Assembly (NCBI GenBank): GCA_020853885.1
Contig: JADYXZ010000019.1
Coordinates: forward strand, 620,001-684,000
DNA length: 64,000 bases
Source of the DNA: Bradyrhizobiaceae bacterium
GTDB lineage: Bacteria; Pseudomonadota; Alphaproteobacteria; Rhizobiales; Xanthobacteraceae
Direction: 5' to 3'
Shown here: positions 48,607-56,861 of the stretch, one piece after another
How positions within the stretch are numbered: the first letter of the stretch is position 1
How the letters are laid out: the number at the start of each line of letters is the position of its first letter
Program-made: the position numbers and the translations under genes
The notes under the pieces: model-generated
What the model was told of the DNA's origin: nothing
Seen by the model: only the letters and a program-made list of their open reading frames with translations
Database searches by the model: none

Positions 48607-50690
48607 CCGGCCTCGATCAGCCTCACGGCTTCGTCTCGATCAAACAAATGCAGGAGCAGCCGCAGCGCGCGGCCGCGCTCCGACGACAAAGTCGGATCGC
48701 GCGAGACGATCAGGGCCGCGTCCTTGCGCGCCGCTTCCAGCAGGTCGCGATGCAGTTCCGGCCGGGCGATCTTGAAGCCGGGCAAACCGCTCTGGCGCGT
48801 GCCGAGCACTTCGCCTTCGCCACGGAGCGCGAGGTCTTCTTCCGCAATGAGGAATCCGTCGTCGGTCTCGCGTAGCTTGGAGAGCCGGCGTTTCGCGCTC
48901 TCGCCAAGCGGCGGCTTGAACAGCAGCAGGCAGGTTGAGCGGCCTTGCCCGCGGCCGACGCGGCCGCGCAACTGATGCAGTTGCGCGAGCCCGAACCGCT
49001 CCGCTTGCTCGATCACCATGATGGTCGCTTCCGGCACGTCGACGCCGACCTCGATCACGGTCGTCGCGACCAGCAGCGGCGTCGTACCTTCGGCGAAAGC
49101 CGCCATCGCCTCGTCGCGTTCGGCAGGACGCATCTGCCCGTGCACGAGGCCCACCTTCTTTCCGAACCGCGCTCTCAGGTATTGGAATCGCTCTTCGGCG
49201 GCGGCGAGGTCGACGATCTCCGACTCCTCAACGAGCGGGCAAATCCAGTAAGCCCGTGCGCCTTCGGCGAGTGCGCGCCCCACCGCCTCGACCACTTCAT
49301 CGAGCCGCTCCAGCGACACCGTGCGCGTGTCGATCGGCGTGCGGCCCGCCGGCTTCTCGCGCAGCTCCGACACGTCCATGTCGCCGAAATAGGTGAGCAC
49401 CAGCGTGCGCGGGATCGGCGTCGCCGTCATCACCAGGAGATCGACGGCGGGGCCTTTCGACGCCAGCGCAAGCCGCTGATGCACCCCGAACCGGTGCTGC
49501 TCGTCGACGACCGCGAACGCAAGGTCGTGGAACTCGACGCCCTCCTGAAACAGCGCGTGCGTGCCGACCAAAAGGTCGATTTCCCCTGCCGCCAGTTCAT
49601 CCAGCAGTTTCTCCCGCGCCGGCCCGCGCTCGCGGCCGGTCAGAATGCCAAGACGAATTCCAGCGGCCTCAGCCAGCGGCGTGATCCGCGCATGATGCTG
49701 CCGCGCGAGGATTTCCGTCGGCGCCATGATCGCCGCCTGCCGGCCGGCCTCGATGACGGCAGCAGCCGCAAGCAGCGCCACCAAGGTCTTGCCTGAGCCG
49801 ACGTCGCCCTGCAGCAGCCGCAGCATGCGCGTGTCGCTCGCGAGATCGGCGGTGATCTCCTCGATCGCCTTCCGCTGCGCGTTCGTGAGCGAGAAGGGGA
49901 TTGCTCCTTCGATCGCCCGGCGCATCCGGCCGTCCCCCCGGCTCGACCGGCCCGGCTCGCGCCGCATCTCGCTGCGCACGAGTGCGAGCGCCAGTTGGTG
50001 CGCGAGCAATTCGTCATAGGCAAGCCGCGCCCGCAGGCCGGAAGCCGGCGCGACGTCCATCGGCTCCTGCGGGTGGTGCAAGCGGCGGAGCGAGTCTGCA
50101 AACGGGCCGAAGCTTCTCAATTTCACAAATGCCGGATCGAACCACTCCGGCAGGTCGCGCAGCCGCGCGACCGCGCCCTGCGCCGCTCGCCGCACGATGC
50201 CGGCCCCCAGTCCCTCGGTCAGCGAATAGACCGGCTCGACGAGCGGCAGGTCGGCGAGCCCTTTCTCGTCGACCACGCGGTCCGGATGCACCATCTGCAG
50301 CCGCCCGTCATAGAGTCCGACCCGGCCCGACACATACCGCGTCTCGCCGACAGGAAACATCTTCTCCACGCGGTCACGCGGCAGGTTGAAATAGATGATC
50401 TCGATCGTGTTGGTGTCGTCCGCGGCAATGATCCGGTGCGGCGCCCGGCCGCGGCCGGGAACGTGCCGCTCGACCGTGACCTGCACCGTCGCAATCGTGT
50501 CAGCCTGCACCTCCGCGAGCTTCGGCCGCGCCCGCCGGTCGATCGCGGAATAGGGCAGGTGGAAAAGGAGATCGAGCACCCGCGGCTCCGCGCGGTCCAA
50601 GAGCCGCGCGAACGGCTTCACGAGCTTCGGGCCGATGCCCTTCAGGCTCGTGAGCGGCGCAAACAGTGGATCGAGGATCGCCGGGCGCAT
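48603..50690 (-). CDS. recG: ATP-dependent DNA helicase RecG
   Basis: Branch-migrates Holliday junctions and regresses stalled forks. The 695-residue protein has the N-terminal wedge/OB domain (about 1-190: LTSLKGIGPKLVKPFARLL, PYSAIDRR) and helicase motifs: GDVGSGKT (motif I, near residue 295), DEQHRFG (II), TATPIPRTL (III), ATTVIEVGVDVPEA and QLRGRVGRG (VI), then the wing QSGLPGFK. ATG 50690 begins the family sequence; a longer frame to 51239 runs through the divergent sdhE and is not supported. It is divergent from sdhE-mfd. Confidence 0.96.
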   Translation of the reverse strand: MRPAILDPLFAPLTSLKGIGPKLVKPFARLLDRAEPRVLDLLFHLPYSAIDRRARPKLAEVQADTIATVQVTVERHVPGRGRAPHRIIAADDTNTIEIIYFNLPRDRVEKMFPVGETRYVSGRVGLYDGRLQMVHPDRVVDEKGLADLPLVEPVYSLTEGLGAGIVRRAAQGAVARLRDLPEWFDPAFVKLRSFGPFADSLRRLHHPQEPMDVAPASGLRARLAYDELLAHQLALALVRSEMRREPGRSSRGDGRMRRAIEGAIPFSLTNAQRKAIEEITADLASDTRMLRLLQGDVGSGKTLVALLAAAAVIEAGRQAAIMAPTEILARQHHARITPLAEAAGIRLGILTGRERGPAREKLLDELAAGEIDLLVGTHALFQEGVEFHDLAFAVVDEQHRFGVHQRLALASKGPAVDLLVMTATPIPRTLVLTYFGDMDVSELREKPAGRTPIDTRTVSLERLDEVVEAVGRALAEGARAYWICPLVEESEIVDLAAAEERFQYLRARFGKKVGLVHGQMRPAERDEAMAAFAEGTTPLLVATTVIEVGVDVPEATIMVIEQAERFGLAQLHQLRGRVGRGQGRSTCLLLFKPPLGESAKRRLSKLRETDDGFLIAEEDLALRGEGEVLGTRQSGLPGFKIARPELHRDLLEAARKDAALIVSRDPTLSSERGRALRLLLHLFDRDEAVRLIEAG

Positions 50691-50774
50691 GGTGCGGGCG
50701 AAAGGTGGCGGAAGGGCCCGCGGCGCGCAACCGCGCTGCTGACACGCCGCCACAGGCCCGCTATAGAAACCGCA

Positions 50775-50796
50775 CCCGGCCGCGTCCGGGCTTTTT
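50775..50796 (+). terminator. Weak terminator-like hairpin between recG and sdhE
   Basis: CCCGG-CCGCGT-CCGGG-C-TTTTT on the plus strand: a five-base stem, six-base loop and five Ts, 17 bases before the sdhE ATG. It is placed oddly, upstream of the gene on the same strand. It could be an attenuator in the sdhE-mfd leader or chance. Confidence 0.3.
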
Positions 50797-50812
50797 GCGT
50801 TGGCAAGGCAAC

Positions 50813-51112
50813 ATGGCTGAAACAGAACAGGACCGCGCCCATCTGGAAATGCGCCGGCGCCGGCTGCGTTTTCGTGCCTGGCATCGCGGCACCCTCGAAA
50901 TGGACTTCGTGGTCGGCCGTTTCGCCGACGCCGAGCTCGCCGGCATGAACGGCGAGGAAATCGCCCAGCTCGAAGCGCTGATGGATCTGCCGGACCCGGA
51001 TCTCTTCGGCTGGGTTGTCGGTCAGGCGGCCGTGCCGCCGCAGTACGACACGCCGGTGTTCCGTCGCATGGCCGAATTCCATCGCTCGGGCAGAGGAAGA
51101 CAACCCGGATGA
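50813..51112 (+). CDS. sdhE: Succinate dehydrogenase assembly factor SdhE
   Basis: Promotes covalent attachment of FAD to SdhA. A 99-residue helical protein with the SdhE signature [19 protein letters not shown] (RGxxE-type motif, about residues 14-32) and the downstream helix LEALMDLPDPDLFGWV. No membrane segment. It overlaps mfd by four bases (ATGA), so the two are cotranslated. The recG/sdhE/mfd group is a common alphaproteobacterial arrangement. Confidence 0.93.
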   Translation: MAETEQDRAHLEMRRRRLRFRAWHRGTLEMDFVVGRFADAELAGMNGEEIAQLEALMDLPDPDLFGWVVGQAAVPPQYDTPVFRRMAEFHRSGRGRQPG

Positions 51113-54100
51113 ACAAATCCGCCCTCAGTCCCGCTGCACGCCTCGTACCCGGCAAGGCGCCGACGATCACCGGCGTGCCCGACGGCTTCGAGGGCGTCGT
51201 GATCGCCGATCTCGCGCGGTCGGTCGCCGCTCGGAGCAAAGCATCGGGCCCGAGCCTCCTTGTTCTCTGCCGCGATGCCGAGCGGCTCTCGGCGCTTGAG
51301 CGCGCGCTGGAGTTCTTCGCGCCCGAGATCGAGCGCCTGCCGTTTCCGGCGTGGGACTGCCAGCCCTACGACCGCATATCGCCGAACGCGGCGGTATCCG
51401 CGCGCCGGATGGCGACGCTCGCGCGCCTTGCCGCCGGTCAGGTCGCACCGGGCACGATCGTCCTCTCGACCATCAACGCCGCGCTGCAGCGCGTGCCCGC
51501 GCGCGATCAGGTGGCAGCGCAGGCCCTCGCACTGGCCCCGGGCCAGGTGCGGCCGATGGACCGGATCGTGCGCTGGCTGGAGACGAACGGATTCGCGCGT
51601 TCCTCGACCGTGCGCGATGTCGGCGAATACGCCGTGCGCGGCGGCATCGTCGATCTCTACGCGCCGGGGTCGCCGGCACCGGTGCGGCTCGATTTCTTCG
51701 GCGAGGAGCTGGAGACGATCCGCAGCTTCGATCCCGAGACGCAGCGCACGACCGCGCAGCTCAATGCGCTCGATCTCGTGCCGACCAGCGAAGTGCAGCT
51801 CGACGACGAGTCGCGGCGGCGGTTCCGCATGGCCTATGCGACCGAGTTCGGCGGCGGCGTCACCGGTGACGCGCTGCTCGAAGCCGTCAGCGAAGGCCGC
51901 CGCTATCCCGGCCTCGAGCACTGGCTTCCGCTGTTCGTCGAGCGTCTGGAGACGCTGTTCGACTATCTGCCCGAGGCGCCCATTGTCCTCGAGCATCTCG
52001 TGGACGAGGCGGCGCGCGAGCGCTTCGCGCAGATCGGCGATTACTATGGCGCGCGCAAGCAGGCGCTCGACGCCAACATGCAGCCGGTCTATCGGCCGCT
52101 CGCACCCACCAAGCTTTACCTCGGCGAAGCCGAATCGAGCGAACGGCTGGGCGCGGCTGCCCTCGCACGCATTTCCCCGTTCGGCGTGCCAGACGACACG
52201 AACGTGATCGATGCGGGGGGGAAACCCGGCCGCAGCTTCGCGCCCGAACGCGCCGACGAGAGCAAGAACCTGTTCGATGCCGCGGTTCAGCATGCCCGCG
52301 CGCTGCAGGAACAGAAGAAGCGCGTCGTCTTCGCCGCCTGGAGCGAGGGCTCGCGCGACCGTCTCGGCCACGTGCTCGCCGATCACGGCCTTGCCGATCT
52401 CCGGCCGGTCGCGTCGTGGAAGGAAGCGGCCGCATTGCCGCCCGAGGCGGTCGGCCTTGCGGTATTCGGGCTGGAGACCGGCTTCGAGAGCGACAGCGCC
52501 GCGATCATTTCCGAACAGGACGTGCTCGGCGACCGCCTGGCGCGCCCGCATCGCCGCCAGCGCCGCGCCAAGGACTTCATCACCGAGATCACGAGCCTCA
52601 ATGCCGGCGATCTCGTCGTGCACGTCGACCATGGCATTGGCCGCTTCGTCGGCCTGAAGACAATCGAGGCGCTCGGCGCCCCGCACGACTGCCTCGAAAT
52701 CCACTATGCGGGCAACGACCGGCTGTTCCTGCCGGTCGAGAACTCCGATCTCCTTTCGCGCTACGGTTCCGACGAGGCGGGCGCGGAGCTTGATCGCCTC
52801 GGCGGCGTCGGCTGGCAGAGCCGCAAGGCGCGCATGAAGAAGCGCGTGCTGGAGATGGCTGACGCGCTCCTGCGCATCGCCGCCGCCCGCCAGTTGCATG
52901 AGGCAGCCAAGCTTGTGCCCCCGCAGGGGCCTTACGAGGAATTCTGCGCCCGCTTTCCTTACGAGGAAACGGAAGACCAGAAGGTCGCCATCGACGCCGT
53001 CCTCGACGACCTCGAGGCCGGCAAACCGATGGACCGCCTCATCTGCGGCGACGTCGGCTTCGGCAAAACCGAGGTGGCGCTGCGCGCCGCCTTCGCAGCG
53101 GCGATGAACGGCAAGCAGGTGGCGGTCGTCGTGCCGACGACGCTGCTTGCGCGCCAGCACTTCAGGACTTTCTCCGAACGCTTCCGCGGATTCCCCGTCC
53201 GCCTCGGGCAGGCATCGCGCCTCGTGTCATCGTCGGACCTGCATGCGACCAAGCAGGGCATTCGCGACGGCACGATTGACATCGTGATCGGCACGCACGC
53301 CTTGCTCGGCAAGTCCGTGACCTTCAAGGACCTCGGCCTGGTGATCGTCGACGAGGAGCAGCACTTCGGCGTCAAGCACAAGGAGCGGCTGAAAGACCTG
53401 CGCACGGAAGTCCACGTCCTCACGCTCACGGCGACGCCCATCCCGCGCACCTTGCAGCTTGCGCTGACGGGCGTGCGCGAGCTGTCGATCATCGCGACGC
53501 CGCCGGTCGACCGCCTTGCCGTGCGCACTTTCGTGACGCCCTTCGATCCGCTCGTCGTGCGCGAGGCGCTGCTGCGCGAGCGCTATCGCGGCGGGCAGGT
53601 ATTCTACGTCTGCCCGCGCATCGAGGACCTGGAAGGCGCCCGGAAATTCCTCGAGTCCCACGTATCGGAGGTCCACGTCGCCGTCGCGCACGGCCAGATG
53701 CCGGCGAAGCAGCTCGAGGACATCATGTCCGCCTTCTACGAAGGCAAGTTCGAGGTCCTGCTGTCGACGTCGATCGTGGAGTCGGGCCTCGACATTCCGA
53801 CCGCCAACACGCTGATCGTGCATCGTGCCGACCGCTTCGGCCTCGCGCAGCTCTATCAGTTGCGCGGCCGGGTAGGGCGCTCGAAGACGCGCGCCTACGC
53901 GATCTTCACCTTGCCGGCGGAGAAGCCGATCACCGTTCAGGCCGAGCGCCGCTTGAAGGTCCTGCAATCGCTGGAGAACCTCGGCGCCGGCTTCGAGCTC
54001 GCCTCGCACGACCTCGACATCCGGGGCGCCGGCAACCTGCTCGGCGAGGACCAGTCCGGCCATATCCGCGAGGTCGGCTACGAGCTTTATCAGGAAATGC

Positions 54101-54627
54101 TGGCCGAGGCCGTCGCGCACCTGCAGGCCGGCATCACTGCGCCCGCGCCGGACAAGTGGTCGCCGCAGATCGCCGTCGGCACGCCGGTGATGATCCCCGA
54201 GGAGTATGTGCCGGATCTCTCCGTGCGCCTCGGCCTCTACCGCCGTCTGGCCGATCTGGAGAACCCGGCGGAAGTGGATTCCGCGGCCGCCGAGCTGGTC
54301 GACCGCTTCGGCCCGCTGCCGGCCGAAGTAAAAACGCTGCTCGAAGTCGTCGCCATCAAGGCGCTCTGCCGCCGCGCCAATGTCGAATGCGTCGAGGCGG
54401 GACCGAAGGGCGCCGTCGTCAGCTTCCGCGAGAACAGGTTCTCCAACCCGGACGGGCTGATTTCCTGGATCGGAGACCCGGATTCCGCCGCGCGCGTGCG
54501 GCCCGACCAGAAGCTCGTCATCTTCCGCGACTGGCAGAAGACCGATCAACGGCTGCGCGGAACGAAGGGCGTGCTGGAGACGCTCGTCGGGCTCGCCGAG
54601 CGCAAGGGTGCGATCGCTTCCACCTGA
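51109..54627 (+). CDS. mfd: Transcription-repair coupling factor Mfd
   Basis: Removes RNA polymerase stalled at lesions and recruits UvrA. The 1172-residue protein has UvrB-like domains (about 1-340, CQPYDRISPN), an RNAP-interacting domain (about 490-560, GDLVVHVDHGIGRFVGLKTI), the translocase (about 600-970: GDVGFGKTEVALRAAF, DEEQHFGVKHKERL, TATPIPRTLQLALTG, VESGLDIPTANTLIV, QLRGRVGRSKTRAYAIF) and a C-terminal inhibitory TRCF domain. The last residues GAIAST and the TGA stop are encoded by a palindromic repeat (54605-54661) also found at 63495, so the gene end is repeat-derived. Confidence 0.97.
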   Translation: MNKSALSPAARLVPGKAPTITGVPDGFEGVVIADLARSVAARSKASGPSLLVLCRDAERLSALERALEFFAPEIERLPFPAWDCQPYDRISPNAAVSARRMATLARLAAGQVAPGTIVLSTINAALQRVPARDQVAAQALALAPGQVRPMDRIVRWLETNGFARSSTVRDVGEYAVRGGIVDLYAPGSPAPVRLDFFGEELETIRSFDPETQRTTAQLNALDLVPTSEVQLDDESRRRFRMAYATEFGGGVTGDALLEAVSEGRRYPGLEHWLPLFVERLETLFDYLPEAPIVLEHLVDEAARERFAQIGDYYGARKQALDANMQPVYRPLAPTKLYLGEAESSERLGAAALARISPFGVPDDTNVIDAGGKPGRSFAPERADESKNLFDAAVQHARALQEQKKRVVFAAWSEGSRDRLGHVLADHGLADLRPVASWKEAAALPPEAVGLAVFGLETGFESDSAAIISEQDVLGDRLARPHRRQRRAKDFITEITSLNAGDLVVHVDHGIGRFVGLKTIEALGAPHDCLEIHYAGNDRLFLPVENSDLLSRYGSDEAGAELDRLGGVGWQSRKARMKKRVLEMADALLRIAAARQLHEAAKLVPPQGPYEEFCARFPYEETEDQKVAIDAVLDDLEAGKPMDRLICGDVGFGKTEVALRAAFAAAMNGKQVAVVVPTTLLARQHFRTFSERFRGFPVRLGQASRLVSSSDLHATKQGIRDGTIDIVIGTHALLGKSVTFKDLGLVIVDEEQHFGVKHKERLKDLRTEVHVLTLTATPIPRTLQLALTGVRELSIIATPPVDRLAVRTFVTPFDPLVVREALLRERYRGGQVFYVCPRIEDLEGARKFLESHVSEVHVAVAHGQMPAKQLEDIMSAFYEGKFEVLLSTSIVESGLDIPTANTLIVHRADRFGLAQLYQLRGRVGRSKTRAYAIFTLPAEKPITVQAERRLKVLQSLENLGAGFELASHDLDIRGAGNLLGEDQSGHIREVGYELYQEMLAEAVAHLQAGITAPAPDKWSPQIAVGTPVMIPEEYVPDLSVRLGLYRRLADLENPAEVDSAAAELVDRFGPLPAEVKTLLEVVAIKALCRRANVECVEAGPKGAVVSFRENRFSNPDGLISWIGDPDSAARVRPDQKLVIFRDWQKTDQRLRGTKGVLETLVGLAERKGAIAST

Positions 54628-54661
54628 AGCGTGAATCGCACCCTAAACTATTGAATAGGGT
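54605..54661. repeat. Shortened palindromic repeat overlapping the mfd stop
   Basis: AGGGTGCGATCG, then 47 bases (54615-54661) that match 63526-63572 at 46 positions, ending CTATTGAATAGGGT. Compared with the copy at 63495 it lacks about 21 inner bases of the left arm. It encodes the last six mfd codons plus stop. Confidence 0.85.
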
Positions 54662-54668
54662 CGCGTGA

Positions 54669-55337
54669 TCAGTAACCTGCCGCCTGCGCCTGCGCGGTGT
54701 CCCGTCCAAGCACCCGGTCGATCGTCGCCGTGAAGATCTCGATTTCCTGCGCGCCGGAGATGGCGACCTTCTTGTCGAATACGAAGAACGGCACGCCGCC
54801 GATGCCGGAGGCAGAGGCTGCGGCCGCCTGACGATCGATCAGGGTCTTGTCCTTGTCGCTCTCGAGATCGCGGAGCAATTCATCCGGGTCCAGGCCCGCA
54901 GCCTTGCCCGCTTCGGCGAGCACATGGCGCTTAGTGAGATCAGCGCCTTCCGTGAAGAACATCGCGAACAGGCGATCGACTACCGGATTGGCCTTGCCGG
55001 CCTCCTGCGCCCAGGCGATCAGCCGGTGTGCGTCACGCGTGTGCGGCTGCCGCTCGATTTTCTCGAAACGGAAGTCCAGGCCGACGCGTGCGCCAAGACC
55101 GACCAGCCGCTGATGCATCGGCGTGATCTTGTCGCTCGTGCCGAACTTGCGCGAGATGTACTCGAGGCGGGTGATGCCCTGCTGCGGAACGTTCGCATCG
55201 AGATAATAGGGCACCCAGCGGATGGTCGCGTTGACTTCCGGCCGCTGCGCGAGCGCACGTTCAAGCCGCCGCTTGCCGATATAGCACCACGGGCAAACCA
55301 CGTCGGACACGATGTCGATCGAAACCGCCACTTTCAC
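54669..55337 (-). CDS. DsbA-family oxidoreductase (FrnE-like)
   Basis: A 222-residue thioredoxin-fold protein with CPWC at residues 15-18 (SDVVCPWCYIGKRRLERAL) and a large helical insert (about 60-160). The cis-Pro region is GIGGVPFFVFDKKVAISGAQ. There is no signal peptide, so it acts in the cytoplasm, like FrnE or 2-hydroxychromene-2-carboxylate isomerase relatives. The CPWC motif favours a redox or thiol-disulfide role. It is last in a leftward operon after the acyl-CoA synthetase-like gene, 12 bases away. Confidence 0.9.
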   Translation of the reverse strand: MKVAVSIDIVSDVVCPWCYIGKRRLERALAQRPEVNATIRWVPYYLDANVPQQGITRLEYISRKFGTSDKITPMHQRLVGLGARVGLDFRFEKIERQPHTRDAHRLIAWAQEAGKANPVVDRLFAMFFTEGADLTKRHVLAEAGKAAGLDPDELLRDLESDKDKTLIDRQAAAASASGIGGVPFFVFDKKVAISGAQEIEIFTATIDRVLGRDTAQAQAAGY

Positions 55338-55349
55338 TGCTCAGCCTCT

Positions 55350-56861
55350 TCAACCTGCGGCCCGCTGCAGCACGGGACCGAATGCCGCCGCTTGAACGAC
55401 CAGCGGCGAATGGCCGGCGGCCTTCAACGCCGCGGCCGCCGCCGACGGATTCTCAGCCTCGATGCGGAGACGCTCCCCGAGTAGCGGATCCTCGACGGCC
55501 GCAATTTTAATCCCCGACGAGGTTTGCGCAAACCGGGACTGCAAATCATCAAGACCAAAGCGTAAACCGCCGACGGTAACCACTCGTTCAGGACTCGCAG
55601 TCAGCGCGATGCCATCGTCATTTTCCCCAACTTTCCGGCAGCGGAACCCGGTTCTGGCGAAGCCGTCCGCGTCGAATTCGACGCGAGGGGTATGGGAGGC
55701 ATCGTAGGAAGAGACACGCGGAACCTGGGGGCCGCGCAGGAGAAGCTCCTCTTCCGCGATCTTCGTCTCGATGACGACAGGCCCGCCGCGCGTCGCCGAC
55801 GGCGCCGTGATCGGCCCCAGCGGAATATCCTCCGCGCGGGAAGCATTCGACCGGCGCAGCGACACCATGCCGATTTCGCCAAAGCTCATGAGGTCGACCA
55901 CGCGCTCGCTCCGCAGCGGAGAAAAGTCGAGACCGAGCGATTGCGGGCGCCGATGCACCCCGATGCAAGAGGAGAACGGCTTCGACTGGTCGCTGGCGAG
56001 TTCGGGCAGGGCGGTTGCCGGCGCGATGAGATGCGCGCGCCGCGATTTGTCGACGGCGCCGATCGGCGGCAAGGCCGCGCCGTGGATCAGTTCCAGCGCG
56101 CCACCCGACAGTAGCCAGGGAAGAACGGCGCCGCCGATCCCGGCCAGTGAGCTCGGCGGCAAGGTGCTCACGATCGTGTCGCCGGACTCCGCCCGCGCTT
56201 CGAGCAACACCGAAAGGCCCGCCGCAAGCCATTGCGCATCGCTGCGCGCGACCGGGAAGAAGCCGTCTGCCGCAGCATCGAACGTCAGAATTGTCGAGCC
56301 GCGCAACGCATGACCGTTCGCAGACTGCCCGGAAGGTTCGGGGACGCTGCAGTCGAGCTCCAATCCGATGACACCGTCGGGCAGGTCCGTCCCGAATGCG
56401 CAGGGAAAGCTCAGGCTGAAGAGCTCGGCCGCCACCTCGCACGCGGTTTCCGCCCGACGTTCGCCGTCGAGTTGCGACAGCGTGATCATCGCCTTGGGCT
56501 CGACGCGCCCGAGAGCGGCCAGGAGATCGGAGCGGCGCCAGGCCGTCGGCACGGGCACGGCAGTCAGGCCGGCCCGTGCGACCGCCAGCAACGAGACAAC
56601 CGTCTCCACGATGTTCGGCAACTGGATTGCCACCACGCTGCCGTCCGGGAGACCGAGCTCTCGCAACCGCCGCGCCAGATGTTCGACCGCAAGATCGGTT
56701 TCGTCGTAGGTCAGACGCCGGGCCGGCAGGTCGGCGAAACGCTGCTTGTTCGGGGGATCAACGAGCGCGGTCAACTCGGGCCGGCCGACCGCATTGGCGC
56801 GAAACAGCGCGTCCAGCGAAACGCCGCCGGCCACGTCGTCGTTTGGCGGGGGTGCGCTCAT
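55350..56861 (-). CDS. Degenerate acyl-CoA synthetase-like protein (AMP-binding fold)
   Basis: A 503-residue member of the adenylate-forming superfamily. The N-terminal half is recognisable (LFRANAVGRPELTALVD; LTYDETDLAVEHLARRLREL; GSVVAIQLPNIVETVVSLLA), as is a C-terminal lid-like part. The key motifs are not kept: the TSGTTGxPKG phosphate loop is replaced by ILTFDAAADGFFPVARSDAQ, and the GYRTGD hinge by DGFARTGFRCRKVG. No catalytic Lys near the end was identified. It is thus probably not a normal CoA ligase and may be a pseudoenzyme. Its ATG overlaps the stop of the upstream substrate-binding protein gene (ATGA). Confidence 0.75.
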   Translation of the reverse strand: MSAPPPNDDVAGGVSLDALFRANAVGRPELTALVDPPNKQRFADLPARRLTYDETDLAVEHLARRLRELGLPDGSVVAIQLPNIVETVVSLLAVARAGLTAVPVPTAWRRSDLLAALGRVEPKAMITLSQLDGERRAETACEVAAELFSLSFPCAFGTDLPDGVIGLELDCSVPEPSGQSANGHALRGSTILTFDAAADGFFPVARSDAQWLAAGLSVLLEARAESGDTIVSTLPPSSLAGIGGAVLPWLLSGGALELIHGAALPPIGAVDKSRRAHLIAPATALPELASDQSKPFSSCIGVHRRPQSLGLDFSPLRSERVVDLMSFGEIGMVSLRRSNASRAEDIPLGPITAPSATRGGPVVIETKIAEEELLLRGPQVPRVSSYDASHTPRVEFDADGFARTGFRCRKVGENDDGIALTASPERVVTVGGLRFGLDDLQSRFAQTSSGIKIAAVEDPLLGERLRIEAENPSAAAAALKAAGHSPLVVQAAAFGPVLQRAAG

